In this document: positions 46,678 to 57,637 of the stretch, piece by piece
Layout: each line of letters begins with the position of its first letter
How positions within the stretch are numbered: the first letter of the stretch is position 1
Assembly: GCF_026914185.1 (NCBI RefSeq)
Contig: NC_070562.1
Coordinates: 7,688,001-7,752,000 of the forward strand
DNA length: 64,000 nucleotides
Direction of reading: 5' to 3'
Source of the DNA: Puccinia triticina
Taxonomy: Eukaryota > Basidiomycota > Pucciniomycetes > Pucciniales > Pucciniaceae
The notes under the pieces: generated by a model
What the model saw: only the letters and a program-made list of their open reading frames with translations
Database searches by the model: none
Told to the model about the DNA's origin: nothing
Translations under genes and position numbers: made by a program

Positions 46678-47169
46678 GTGAATGTGCAACATGATTGCCA
46701 CCGAGGTGAATGTACCTTAGAAAGGACAAAGTCAATACATATGGAACACCAAGATACCAATTGGAAGATGTGGGTTGTGAATCACTCTGATGAAGATCAT
46801 TACATCTTGAATGCCGGTTCATTACACAATCCACATCTCCATCACTCCCTTTCTAATCTTCCGTTGGACCCACCCACCCCGGCCGATTGGGTTGAAGCAA
46901 TGGCAAAGGGCCTGGACATCTGTAATGATGGCGGTGATGGGGTGCAATCAGACCAACAAGACCCGAGTGAAAGCAGCTGCTCTGAGGATGATGACGCCAA
47001 GGGGGAGACTGACTTTGAAGACACAGGGAGTCAGGCAGAAACTGGGTCCACCTACAACGCCAATGATGTAGAGTGGAATGAGGATTCTGAGGGCTTTGAT
47101 ACTGACATCTCATGGGGGTCCGCAGATGCCGAGGGGGAAACTGACACCAAAGATGATTGGGCTTCATAA
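46678..47169 (+). CDS. Acidic C-terminal ORF downstream of the Plavaka transposase
   Basis: 163-codon frame rich in Asp, Glu and Ser with DWVEAMAKGLDICNDGGDGV and an acidic tail ending DTKDDWAS. Acidic tails are common at the C-terminus of Plavaka-type transposases in rusts (from memory), so this is probably the last exon of the gene above; the joining intron (46358 to about 46680, containing a 21-G run) was not resolved. No own function claimed. Confidence 0.45.
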   Translation: MNVQHDCHRGECTLERTKSIHMEHQDTNWKMWVVNHSDEDHYILNAGSLHNPHLHHSLSNLPLDPPTPADWVEAMAKGLDICNDGGDGVQSDQQDPSESSCSEDDDAKGETDFEDTGSQAETGSTYNANDVEWNEDSEGFDTDISWGSADAEGETDTKDDWAS

Positions 47170-47209
47170 ATTTGTTATTTCTTGTTTCTGTTTTTTGGGG
47201 GCCTCATGA

Positions 47210-47440
47210 AATTGTTAATTCTCATTGCTCACCATTGTGTGTGGGGTTGGGGTGCGGTGACATGGACTAGTCATATCCTCAAAACTTGGGATGGGAACTT
47301 TGGTGGGCCTTGCTGGCCCACTAAAATATTATTGCTCACCATTGCGTGTGAGGTTGGGGCACAGAGACTTTGAGTAGTCAAATGTGACCGCGACTTGGGA
47401 GGCCATCTTTGGTGGGCCTTGTGGGCCCACAAACTGGGGA
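47210..47440. repeat. Tandem direct repeat, ~115 bp, two copies
   Basis: Two diverged copies each carry ATTGCTCACCATTG, GTGTG.GGTTGGGG and TTTGGTGGGCCTTG (starting about 47220 and 47330). Placed just after the transposase gene they could be subterminal repeats where a transposase binds, but the matching end upstream was not found. Confidence 0.45.
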
Positions 47441-47899
47441 TATCATTGGAAGGCTGGGCTGTATCTACTCAAGGGTGCAGGGAGGATTCTAGATACAAAG
47501 TAGGGAAAAGTAGGGGCTTCAGAGGACTTAATGCAGTCCTCTGAGAGGGTCAAATGGAAACAACGGACCGGGGGGGTGGCCTAGTCAGGAGACAGGGGCT
47601 CAGACGGGCGCGCAATCGGGGGGTGGTCTGGGGGTTGCCCAGGCTGGCATGACGCGTGCAATGTCATGGGGGGGGGGCACATTAGCAAGACGCAAACAGC
47701 AATGGGGGTCTGACACGACCTTGGGGGATCTCGCACTCACCTTAATCACCCGCGTTTCAAGTTCCTGAATCACTCAGATGGTAATCCGCGCCAAGGGAGA
47801 AGCCAAGCGTGCGGAGGCCAGGAAATGTCCAAACCCGTGTTTGTTGGCCATCAAGGAGCCTTCGGGGCTGGCCTTAGTTGCATCCATGATTGAGAAGCT

Positions 47900-48829
47900 T
47901 CACGCCAAGCAACTGAGGACATTGCTTTCAATGGCAACGACATCAAGTCGGCCAGGGTCGCACTGCTTGGCGAGGTGGGCAAATATTTTTCTCTTGAGGT
48001 CCTGGGCCGTAAGCGTGGCAAGGTCAACTAGGAGCGGCGGTGTTAGTCTGGCATTTGAATACCTTTCTGAGAACAGTTCCCCTTGGTTGCATACACCATG
48101 GGGGACGTAGAGGGTGTACTCTACTGCCAACCCAATTGGGGTCAAAGTGATTCGTGGTTTGCTCGTGGGTTTCAGTCCTGCGAGTCTGATGCGCGGGGGT
48201 GACAGTGAGTTGGGGGGCGGGAGTGGCAAATTGGTGGTGCCCGCAGGGTCGCCATCACTGGAATCAGTGGCCATGTCATTGAACTCTGAGGGGTTGATAC
48301 TAGAAATGTGTAGGCCAAAGGTCACGCCGTCTGACTCCTTGGCCATATGCTCAAGGGCTGTGACAAACCCGACGGCGTTGGACGCCTGAATGTGCTGAGT
48401 CTTGCCGGCCAGGCCTTCCTGGGTCATCGACATTTCCCAGATGAGGTCGTCTGGTGGGGAAGTCAGGCGTTCGCACATCGCTTGCGCAGTTTGGGGGTTG
48501 GTGCGCAGTTGGCCAAGCACTCATTGCTTGAATTGGATCCAAGTCTGATTGGTCGGGTGGCCTTGGATTTGGATGGGGGCCTCGGGGCGGGGACCGTAGT
48601 GGCCTTCCCAGTAGGTCATCTGACCGGCCCAGTAGGAAGGGTAGGTATCCTCGGTCGGTCTAGGCGATTCAAGCCAGATCGTCCAAGTGACGTTCAGGTC
48701 GATCCCCCAGTCGGTGGTCCCGCGGGCAGGGGTAGATGGCCGATTGAAGTCGTGACGGCGCCTCTTGCCGGAAGACGGCGGCCCCAGGTTTTCCTGTATG
48801 GGGGGGATCAGTTTGCGGTAAGAGTGCAA
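47900..48829 (-). pseudogene. Unrecognised ORF split by one in-frame TGA
   Basis: Two minus-strand frames, 48829-48521 and 48520-47900, are consecutive in the same frame, separated by TGA at 48521-48523; together about 308 codons. The first part has RRRRHDFNRPSTPA-type basic sequence, then GIDLNVTWTIWLESPRP and YWAGQMTYWEGHYGPRP; the second has QTAQAMCERLTSPPDDLIWE and TLTAQDLKRKIFAHLAKQCD. The first part has no ATG (it begins TTG after a stop); an acceptor-like CATACAG just upstream suggests a missing 5' exon, perhaps around MEPLMPPMKHER (48864-48899), although the simple join is out of phase. A weak memory links it to rust repeat-associated proteins; no function is claimed. Confidence 0.45.
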
Positions 48830-48931
48830 TCGGGTTTATTCATGATCAGGAACTGACTGACCTTTCGTGTTTCATTGGGGGCATCAGTGGCTCCATGATG
48901 ACAGTCATCCTCGTGCAATTCAGGGTTCGCT

Positions 48932-49594
48932 CTAACTTAACACAAGTCCCCCACTTCGGAGGGCCCTGGTACAGCCGGGGCTGGCGCGAAGCGCGACCTC
49001 CGAAGGAGGGACTTGGGACTAATGTCCACATTTTGGCCTGAGAGATTCTGATCTTCCAAATGTTTTTGCAGGCAATTTTGTGCCTTTCAATTTTTGACCC
49101 TGTTCCCAAAGGGCCCCAGGCATGCGCTTTGGATCATCAAACTTGTCTCCCTCTTCCCTGTCTTTTGCCGCTACACATGTTCCTGGAAGTCCAACCATTG
49201 TTGCTCCATGACCCTTCAAAGTTATGTATTTTCAAGGTTCCTTGAGCTGTATGCTGTGCGGATTGAACTGACCAAGGAAAACAGTATGGTTTCTCAATTC
49301 AATTACACAGGAACCAAGCTCTCTATTCTCTGGTTAAGAGGCCTTGGCCACTGCAGCCCCTTCATCCAATCCTCATCATGAGGACAGGGACACAAAGCCA
49401 AGATGTTCAGCTATCTTGACCCTTCAGGGCTCCAGCAGAGGCTGCCTAGTTTTTTTGGTGTGAAGGGAGAAAGGAAAAAATGGCATAAAAAGCCACAAAG
49501 GCCCCAATCTCTCAGGCAAGAAGTGTGACATAAGTCATAAGTCCCTCCTTCGGAGGTCGCTTCGCTCCCCCGAGGAGGGACTTAGTTAAGTTAG
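48932..49594. mobile_element. Mutator-like MITE, copy 3 (663 bp)
   Basis: CTAACTTAAC ... GTTAAGTTAG with exact 9-bp duplication GGGTTCGCT (48923-48931, 49595-49603). Left terminus: ACAAGTCCCCCACTTCGGAGG pairs with CCTCCGAAGGAGGGACTTG about 65 bp inward. Right terminus: AAGTCCCTCCTTCGGAGG with CCCGAGGAGGGACTT. Interior non-coding. Confidence 0.9.
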
Positions 49595-49939
49595 GGGTTC
49601 GCTGTCATAGCGTCCTACATGGGGTGATCGAACAGGGGACTTGTCAGGGGAAGTGGGCCTCTGAACTTGTGCAAGTCCTGGGCCCGCCTGCTGGCCGGGC
49701 CGGGCCTGCCCGCTGTGGCAGGCGCTCGCGGGAGCGCCCAGGCGCGGGGACGACCTAGCCCAGCCGCAGCATTGTGGCTAGGTCTGCTCCCCCAAGTCAT
49801 GCAGTTAGGGCAAGACTCCCGCGCCCTCATATGGCCGACCTGATCTGCCAAGAGTCCCACGCTTCCCCAACGGCCATCATAATCGTCTAACCCGCCGATC
49901 CTCCTGTCCCCCAGCCGATCCACCCTTCCCCTGCCCCGC

Positions 49940-50756
49940 ATGTCCTTCGACGGCACCACTGCGACTCCCTCAAGCCGCCGCCGGGCCGGATCCGCAGACG
50001 AAGACGGTAAGCCACTCTCCTGCCCCTGCGCCAGCTAACCCCCCCCCCCCCCCCCCCCTTCCTGAGCATGTTGCCCCCCCCCCCCTTCCTGAGCATGTTG
50101 CCCCCCCCCCCCTTCCTGAGCATGTTGCCCCCCCCCCCTCCGTTTCTCAACTGATCTGCCCTCCAGAAGAGCCCCGTCGCCCCGCCCAAAGACAACGGCA
50201 CAACGGATCCCCCGCCCCGCCTCAGGCCGCATTCAACTCATTCCTGCACTTGAACCCCACTGACCGCAAGGGTCACCACAAGGCACCAGATGGGCTGCCA
50301 GATGACCCCGTCGCCTTGTCACCGACTCAGCAGCTGTACGCCAATTTCGGTGCAGCCAGTCGGATGTATGCAAACCGGGCCTTCAGCTGAGGCGCTCTGG
50401 CCCGAGTGCCTCAACTGAAGGCCCGGTTTGCGTACATCCGACTGGCCACCATGGCCAACCACTTTGATCTGGCCGCACGATCCATATCGCACTGGGACCA
50501 GATCGATGGCCAAATCCAAGCCAACCGCCCCCGCAGTGAAGACTGGAACAATGTGTCAGTTGCCCCTCCACCCCCCTTCTCCCCCATCCCTCAAACCTCT
50601 GCTGATCTTTGGGTGCCATGCAGGTGGACCCTCCTCGTGGTTCAGAAGGACCATCTCCTCTTTGGGATGTCCCCGCTTCTGGCCGACCTGGATCGCGACA
50701 ACTGCACCCGCCCCACCAATGACGAGGTCAACATCCAGGTCGGACTGATGGCTTGA
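49940..50756 (+). pseudogene. Unrecognised three-exon gene with a nonsense codon
   Basis: Exons 49940-50006, 50167-50554, 50624-50756 (GTAAGC/CCTCCAG and GTCAGT/CATGCAG) join in one frame with a single TGA at 50388-50390; about 195 codons. The N-terminus is basic and low-complexity (MSFDGTTATPSSRRRAGSAD), then TQQLYANFGAASRMYANRAF, the stop, then ARFAYIRLATMANHFDLAAR and WTLLVVQKDHLLFGMSPLLA to a final VNIQVGLMA. The stop lies between the arms of a 24-bp inverted repeat (CAAACCGGGCCTTCAG at 50371 and CTGAAGGCCCGGTTTG at 50415), which may explain the local change. The first intron carries several poly-C runs (up to 20). Family not recognised. Confidence 0.5.
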
Positions 50757-51600
50757 TTCCCCTCCCCTTCTCATTCCCCCCTTTCCCTTGGCCCCTCACC
50801 CTTGTAAATACCCATAAATATAGTCAGTGAAGTTATGGATGGAATAAGAAAACCCGCTTTACCATGCATCCCCATGAGACTCCCGTCTGGCGTCCTTTGC
50901 CAGACACCGAATGATGCCCGGCCTCATTTTGCACCTGGTGGCCAAGCGGCCGAGGAGGCGATCCACGCGCCTCCTCTCCCATTCCCCGCGGGCATCACGG
51001 AGCTGGTGCATCCAGCGGCGGCCTAACAGCCCTGCCCATCGTCCATCCTGCGGTCGCCGGAGGCGGCTCAGGGGCGGACCGTTAGTCGACAGATGGTAGG
51101 GCCTCCCATCGTACCTCAAAGGGCCCTCACCGTCGTCGCCAACCAGCCAAGCCGGGCGGAGCCGTCGCCGCCTGCCAAAAGTCCACCCGGGTGATTTGGT
51201 GGACGGCAGATTTTCCACGCCTATGCACCACGGCCTCGTCCCCGATGGCGTTGGGATGAGAGCCCACCAGGCGCCCACAAAACCCTCAACAGGTGTGCGC
51301 AAGTCATCCGCTATCAGTCCTCATCACCGCCATTGCCCCCGCAAGCAGGACGCCAGGCAGGGCGCCAGGCGCTCGCGGGGGCCTGGAGTTTTGAATGCAG
51401 ACGCAGACACGGCGCCACCCCCCCCCCCCCCCCCCCCCCCCAGGGTGTCCGCGAGGCGCCCATCTGGGGCCGTTCGCGAGGCGCCTACACGGTGTAGGCT
51501 ATGTCCGACGCCCTCCAACACCTGGCCGGCATTGCATTTTACAGCGCCACTTATTGACTTGCGGGGCCACGGTGGCGCCAGCGGCGATGTTCGGGGGGCG
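50757..51600. other. GC-rich stretch without a recognised gene
   Basis: Only overlapping Pro/Arg-rich frames; a poly-C run of over 20 lies near 51418-51441. Immediately right is the Copia target site CCCCA (51601-51605). Confidence 0.4.
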
Positions 51601-51605
51601 CCCCA

Positions 51606-52587
51606 TATAAGACACTCGAATGAGTGAATGCAAATCTGACGACAAGAGATGCGTCACGGTAGGGTCAGCCTCGCTTGGTATTGGATCCACTCACGGTATT
51701 GAATTGCACATACCTGACAACAAGAGATGCGTCACGGTAGGTTCAGCCTTGCTTGGTATTGGATCCACTCTCGGTGAGGAAAGAGGGAATCCAGTACCAA
51801 GCGGGTTGGGCTAGACTAAGTACAGGCGTAGCCGCAGCATGTATATACACTAACTTAACTAAGACCCTCTCTTTGTGGAGGGGGGACGCCGTCCCGCAGG
51901 GACCCTCCGAAGGAGGGACTTATACACTATGCACCAGTGCTTGCCCTACTCTTTCTTGTTTTTTTGCTGTTTTCCATTCTATTGCTTGTACCTCCTCAGT
52001 TGTGAGGAATAACATGAAGGTTCCGCTGAGCCAAATGACCCCTTCCTTCTTCTGCATCTTGTAAGATATGTAGCATTATTTTTGGACCTTCTCACCATTC
52101 TTTACTGTCATAATAAGACTTTCAAAGTGCTCAGGTTTGATGGGACCACTCCCTGTACTCTGACTGGTGGCTTTACATTACATAAGCAGCCTGTGGATGT
52201 ATTCCCCATGGAAAACAAGGAAAAAGACCAATTTTGAAGTGAGTGGGACACTTGATTTTTGGCATGCTTGTAGAGAAGAAGCAGGCGGTCATGGCACACT
52301 GAACAAGAAAAAAAAAAAGGTTGAGTGGATCAAATTTGACAGTGTTTCTAAAATAATGCCATGCCAAATGCCAAAAAGAGTAGGGCGGGTAGGGGGGTAT
52401 ACGGCGCAAGTCCCTCCTTTGGAGGCTCGCTTCGCAAGGGGCGCTCTGCGCCAGCCAGGCTGCACCAGGCCCTCCAAAGAGGGTCTTGTGTTAAGTTAGG
52501 TATATACAGTGTTTTGGATACATGCTTCAGATGAATAAACTCGCTTATGTACTAAGTTTACCACCTTGGCTACCCCGGCCTCTAACA
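51606..52587 (-). repeat. 3' LTR of the Copia element (interrupted)
   Basis: Aligns with 59398-59715 plus 60910-60914; 323 bp without the 650-bp MITE and its 9-bp duplication. It contains two tandem copies of a ~79-bp unit with AAGAGATGCGTCACGGTAGG, each holding TGACGCA on the minus strand. On the minus strand it begins TGTTAGAGG right after the purine tract GGGAGGGGG (52588-52596). Confidence 0.9.
51850..52499. mobile_element. Mutator-like MITE, copy 4, inside the Copia 3' LTR
   Basis: CTAACTTAACTAAGACCCTC ... GTTAAGTTAG, 650 bp, with exact 9-bp duplication GTATATACA (51841-51849, 52500-52508). The other LTR (59631-59645) shows the empty site. Both ends form hairpins (right: AAGTCCCTCCTTTGGAGG with CCTCCAAAGAGGGTCTT). 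Confidence 0.92.
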
Positions 52588-52815
52588 CCCCCTCCCAAGT
52601 TGGTAAACTTCACGCCTTCAGACCAAGTGATGCTGTCGCCGCGTCCATTTTGCTGGGTCCTAGTCGCTTTTTGAAGATGTCCGTCTGTTGAAGAATGGTG
52701 CTTGTCCATGAAATCTTGACCTTGTTTTCTCTGATGAAGTCGTTGATGAAATAAAAAGCCCGCGTCAGGTACTTTGTTTTTTTTTTTTTGACGTGTTTTT
52801 GCCCGCAATCAGGAT

Positions 52816-53691
52816 TGTTGGAATTTCAGCGCTCTCAGTGCGCGCCCGCTGCGCGTCCGCTCACTGCGCATCATCCCTGCTCTTCTCACTCTCGTCTCCT
52901 CAAACTCCTCCAAGTCTCATATCTCAAAACACCTTCCATATTCCTTCCTCCCAACCGATGACCCGACGAACATCCTTGAAACACATTCCTGAAACCATCG
53001 ACAAACCACAACTTGACCGGCAAAATCTCAAAAAGCAACCGTGCAACCACAAGTCAGCCCTTCAATCTTTTGGTATAAAATCAGTCTCTGTCGTCTACCT
53101 GGCTCTCTCCTCAGCAGTCTCATCGACCTCGACCTTGTCTCTGTCGTACACACTCACTCAGCCTCCACTGCTCGGCCTCTGCTCCCATCTCCACCAAAAA
53201 ACTCACCAAAATTCCCGTCCTCAACATCTCCATTCGACTCCAACTCTTCCCCTCCTTTCTTCTTTTTTCCCTTTCTCTTTTTTCCTTACTCATTCAATCA
53301 AATCGCCTTCAACATCGCCTCGACTCCACCTCAACTTCTGCGCCTCTTATCCTAGTCGCCCCAATCTACTCACTTGAATTCATCAATTGGCTTCTTCCAA
53401 TTTGGTGAGAAAAGACAATCACATCAGCTCTCAAAATTGTCATCACATCAACGCTTTCAACTTATTGACCAATCTTATTTCACTCTTTGCTTGCTTTCAC
53501 AGTGTCTACTACCTTTCCTTGTTTGATATCATCTACCTTAGTCTATCAGTTCTGATTCCCTCCAAAACTCATTCTTATCGTGGTATGCTTTCTTTATTTC
53601 AAAATCATATATTGTTATTCTTTATCAATTCTAACCTATTCTTGTTTTTAGTTCTGGTTCTAGTTTCAATAATAAAAACTGTTTTTTCTCA
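52816..53691 (+). mobile_element. Solo LTR inside Copia pol (RNase H region)
   Basis: 876 bp, TGTTGGAATT ... TTTTTTCTCA, flanked by an exact 5-bp duplication AGGAT on the plus strand (52811-52815, 53692-53696). GGTATAAAATC near 53072 is a TATA box and AATAAAAACTG near 53671 a poly(A) signal, giving plus-strand orientation, opposite to the host element. Confidence 0.85.
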
Positions 53692-54033
53692 AGGATGGCC
53701 GCTTCGTTGTCGCAGAAAATTTCCATTGGCAGCTGGTGTTTTATTTCCTCAAGAAGTATTGAGACTCCGGCCAATTGTTGAGATCCATCTGATAGAGCCA
53801 CATATTCCGCCGCACAAGTTGACAGTGCTACCACTGTTTGCCGCTTCGCTCCCCACGCAATGGAGTCTCCCAGGTGCTTGATGACAAAACCTGACGTAGA
53901 CCGCTTGTGCCCGCCGCCCCAATTCGCATCCAACCACAAGTCCAGTGACCTTCCACGCCTCTTTAACGTTAACTTCATCAATTTCGTCCTTTTTAGATAC
54001 CCAATAAGAAAATCTAGCGCTTCCCAGTGCCGC

Positions 54034-55219
54034 TGTAAGACTCAAAAGTGGTTGTGAAACCCTTTTGCTGAATGGAGAAGGGGATGATGGAGGTACAAAC
54101 TCTGCCCTTCTATACTATCAGATAACAAGACCCACCAAGCTAAGCTTGGCAAGTTTTAATCAAGTGATAGGTCTGGTCTAGTTCCAGATGAAGTTGTTTG
54201 ATGACAGGTATGTGAGAGTTGAGAGGGTTTATGATGCCGGAAAGGGTGAAAGTTGACTTGATGTTTCCGGTGGGGGTTGAACACAGGTCCTCGAGAGGGT
54301 GATATAAGAAGTTGAGAGGTGTCTGGGCTGAGAAGGGTATATGTCTCAGTCGGGAGTTGAACCAAGAACCGGGTAACTTGTGACAGGTGCGTGATATGCA
54401 ACCAGTGATATGAGAGTATGAGAATATGATAGTGAGCTCAGTGGTTATTGCAGATAAGAGGGATGATAGGGTATGTTATAAAAGTGTAAGGGTGATGATA
54501 AAGGCTAATGGGTGATATCTGTATAACTGGTGGGTACTGAACTGAGGGAAAAACAACTGGGGGGGGGAGAGAGCTCCTTATATAGACAAATGTGAGGGAT
54601 TTTAGCTACAAGGGGGACCCTGGATGAGGGATTTTAGCTGGTGGGCTGCGTACAAGTGGTGTCAGAAGATACTAAATACAGGCAGAAAGTGGGGTGAGAA
54701 ATGAAAGATGAGGTCATACTATGCAAGGAGTGCATAAACAAAGCAGGGAAATGTCAAATACAGGGTTACCTCATGCAAGGGGTGCATGAGTGGTGTCAGA
54801 CTAATGCAAGGAGTGCAGAAATGGGGTCAGAAGACTGCATGCAGCTGCAAGGGGTGCATAAATGAGGCGGGGACATGTCAAATACAGAGGAAATGAGGTT
54901 GGTCCCCTGCATAAGCAGTGGAGATAAGAGGGATGGAAAAGAGTATGTGTTTGGCTGGGTCTGAGTATGTGTATACCTGGGAAAGGTGACTTGGGGGGTG
55001 TGACAGGTTGATGACTGGGGCTGGCCGTGTCCATGAGGGTCCAAGAGGGTGTAACTTCCAATCCAGCGGGGTTCCAGTGATGCTTCCAGTGGTGCCTAGG
55101 GGTAACATTGGCCGTAGAGTCCATTTATGAGGTCCATTTGGTGGTATCTTGAGGCGTATTGTGAGTAAATATTTAGTACAGAAAAAAACTTTTGATTTTT
55201 CACTTTTCCGTCTACCACA
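54034..55219 (-). mobile_element. Insertion in Copia pol, probably a solo LTR
   Basis: 1186 bp that splits the RT/RNase H boundary (NPSQQ | HWEAL). On the minus strand it begins TGTGGTAGACGG and ends GAGTCTTACA; target GCAG/GCGG would be a 4-bp duplication with one mismatch, or AGCAG/AGCGG if the element ends one or two bases earlier. It contains several GCATAAATGAGG/GTGCATGAG tandem motifs (54730-54870) and no coding capacity. Confidence 0.7.
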
Positions 55220-57637
55220 CTGCTGAGATGGATTTTTGCTGTACCGCGCCAGCAGATTTACTCCATACAAGATGTCTGGTCTTGTGCCCAATGCCAAGTA
55301 CATCAAAGAACCTATTATGGACCGGTATCTAGTTTGATCAACCGGCTTGCCAGAGTGTATTTCTAACGCCTTGTCTGGGAGAGTGCTTCTTTGGGTGAAA
55401 AATGGTATTGCGTAGTCGGACACTATTTGATTTGCTAGCTTTTCCTGGTTGAGTTCCACAACATCTGCCTTCAGTTTGATGCTTATCCCCACCAGCTTTG
55501 CCACTTTGTCCGACCACTTGATCTTCATGTCCTTCTCCATTGCCGTCCTTAACTCGCCCATTAGACTCTCATCCGACGCTACCGCAAATCCATCGTCCAC
55601 ATGCAACCATATGATGATGAAACCCGTTCCCTGCCTGTAGATGTAAAGTGACTGTTCTAGTTCCGACGCAATAAAACCAATGCCTTCCATTTTTGACTTG
55701 AAGAACTTCCACCAGCAACGCGCGGCTTGTTTTGTGCCATACATCGCTTTATTCAGTTTCATGATTTTTCCTTTCAATTCTGGCCTGATTTCCGCCGGAG
55801 GTTGAACATAAACTTCCTCCTCTATTGGACTGTAGAGGTATGCTGAGCTCACATTGAACGTCGCTATTGGGTAATGATATTTGATGGCTAGAGATATCAA
55901 TAGTCGAAGCGTGACTAGTGAGGTGGTTAGGGCGTATGTCTCGTTGCAGTCTTGTCCCATGACTTGATTGAACCCTTTTGCAACGTACCTAGTGCGGAAG
56001 ATTTCTGGGTCTCCTGGTAGTATCCCATCCTTTATTGCAAAGACCCAGCGGCATCCTAGTGCTTTGGCTCCTGGAAACAGATCCACCGGCGCCCACACAC
56101 CTAGCTCAACAAACTTATCTATCTCGTAATTTGCCGCCGCTTGCCAAGCTACTTCCTCTTTTGATTTGAGTGCCGACTTGATGTTTATTGGGATCCGTCG
56201 GTCCTCATTGACTGGAAGGTTTGCTATTGCCTTCTCTTCCGCTTTCACAATCTGATTGGTGTTCTCTTTGCCAAGCTTCAGCACAATCTGATTGATGATG
56301 AAATCAATGTTGGTCTTCTTCGGCTCCTTCTTCTTCACTGGTAGGTTTTGGAATTCAGGGAAGATTACAGATGTCAAGTGTAGAATTCTGCCATTTTGGT
56401 TGGAGTATATTAGCCAGCCTGCTTCTGCTGCCGGGTACCCAATAAGTTTTCCTGATATTGCTCTCTCTGACAACTTATCTCGCTTTTCTTTTGGCACATG
56501 TACTATTGCTTCGGCCCCAAACGGGTATAGGACATTAGGGTTGACTTCGATGTCGTACAGCTTTTTGAGAGGGCAGGTATCTATTTTCTTGTTGGGAATT
56601 TGATTGTGGATATGAGCAGCCATCCGGTAGGCATAAGTCCAGTAGGGTCGGGGCATTTTTGACTCGTGGAGCATTGTCCGGGCCATGTTGCCTAGCGTTT
56701 GGTTGACCCTCTCTGCCTCGCTGTTTTGTTCAGGGCTGTATGGTGGTACTGGGGCCAGTGTTACTCCTATTGGCACCAGGAGTTTCTTCAGCGACGCAGT
56801 GTATTCTGGTGCGTTGTCACAGCGGATGGCCTTCGGATATCTGCCAAGAGTAGTTTTCATGTGATTTAGCCAAGACATGATTTTCCCAGGGACTTCACTC
56901 CGTTCCGTCATTACATCGCACCAGATGTAGGTAGTTGCGTGATCTCGGAGTGTAATGACATATCTTTTGCCAGACATATCATAAGAAAACGGGCCAGCGA
57001 CATCCGAGACAAGCATGTCAAGCGGTTCATCCCGAGGTATCAAAGAGTTGCCTCCAGGCGACTTTTTATCTACGCTTTTCGATTTCGCACACTGGGTGCA
57101 GAAGAAAGACTCCCAAGACTTTCCTTCAATCTCATCAGGATAATGCTGTTTCAGGTATTTCCGCACGACTTCTTCCAAAACGTGTCCAAGGCGCTGGTGC
57201 CACAGAAAAGGGTTGAATGATGGCTTTTGCGTGATCTTATTCAAATTCAATGAGTTATGTAGATTGCTTCGATACCAGCAATAGTTTCTGTACAACGTAT
57301 TAAAAACTATTAGGTTGGGACTAGTCAACGTTGCCTCCTGTCCTTGAAATTTAAGCTTCCATCCTACACTCGTCAGTCGACCGACCAAAAGGATTATCCC
57401 GTTGACACCTGGGCAATAGAATATGTCTTCAACCGTCACATTCCCCTGCTTCGTTGGGATTGTGATTGTTCCCTTGAGCCTGACATCAACGGAACAGTCA
57501 GCTACTGCCAGGAGTATCTTCTTTGGTTGTTCCAGTTCTTCTGTCGATGTGTAGAGATTGAGCAAGCCACTCACATGAGTAGAAGCCCCGGAGTCGAGTA
57601 AAATCTTCCCATCACTGACTTCTGGCACGTCAAGTTG

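Larger units (their letters stand above)
52614..57628 (-). pseudogene. Copia pol: protease, integrase, RT, RNase H (interrupted)
   Basis: The frame from 57628 reads KILLDSGASTHVSG (protease, DSGA), FLWHQRLGHVLEEVV (pre-integrase HxxH-type region), DVAGPFSYDMSGKRYVITL and RCDNAPEYT with PYSPEQNSEAERVN (integrase DDE), then GCRWVFAIKDG, ATFNVSSAYLYSPIEEEVYV, MYGTKQAARCWWKFF and IWLHVDDGFAVA (RT; Copia usually has YVDD, here HVDD), and YRSIIGSLMYLALGTRPDIL. At NPSQQ it meets the insertion 55219-54034; RNase H resumes at HWEALDFLIGYLKR (54029) with LDANWGG, AEYVALSDG and FCDNEAAI, meets the insertion 53691-52816, and ends TRAFYFINDFIREN to SLGLKA (stop near 52615). Removing both insertions keeps the frame except for one base in a 13-A run near 52785. 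Not functional as it stands. Confidence 0.88.

Noticed and set aside
49595..50201. Gly-rich minus-strand frames
   Set aside because: Created by poly-C runs in the first intron of the plus-strand gene at 49940.
52545..52808. An 87-codon minus-strand frame across the end of Copia pol
   Set aside because: The real pol reading is in another frame (TRAFYFINDFIREN to SLGLKA); this one is a shadow.
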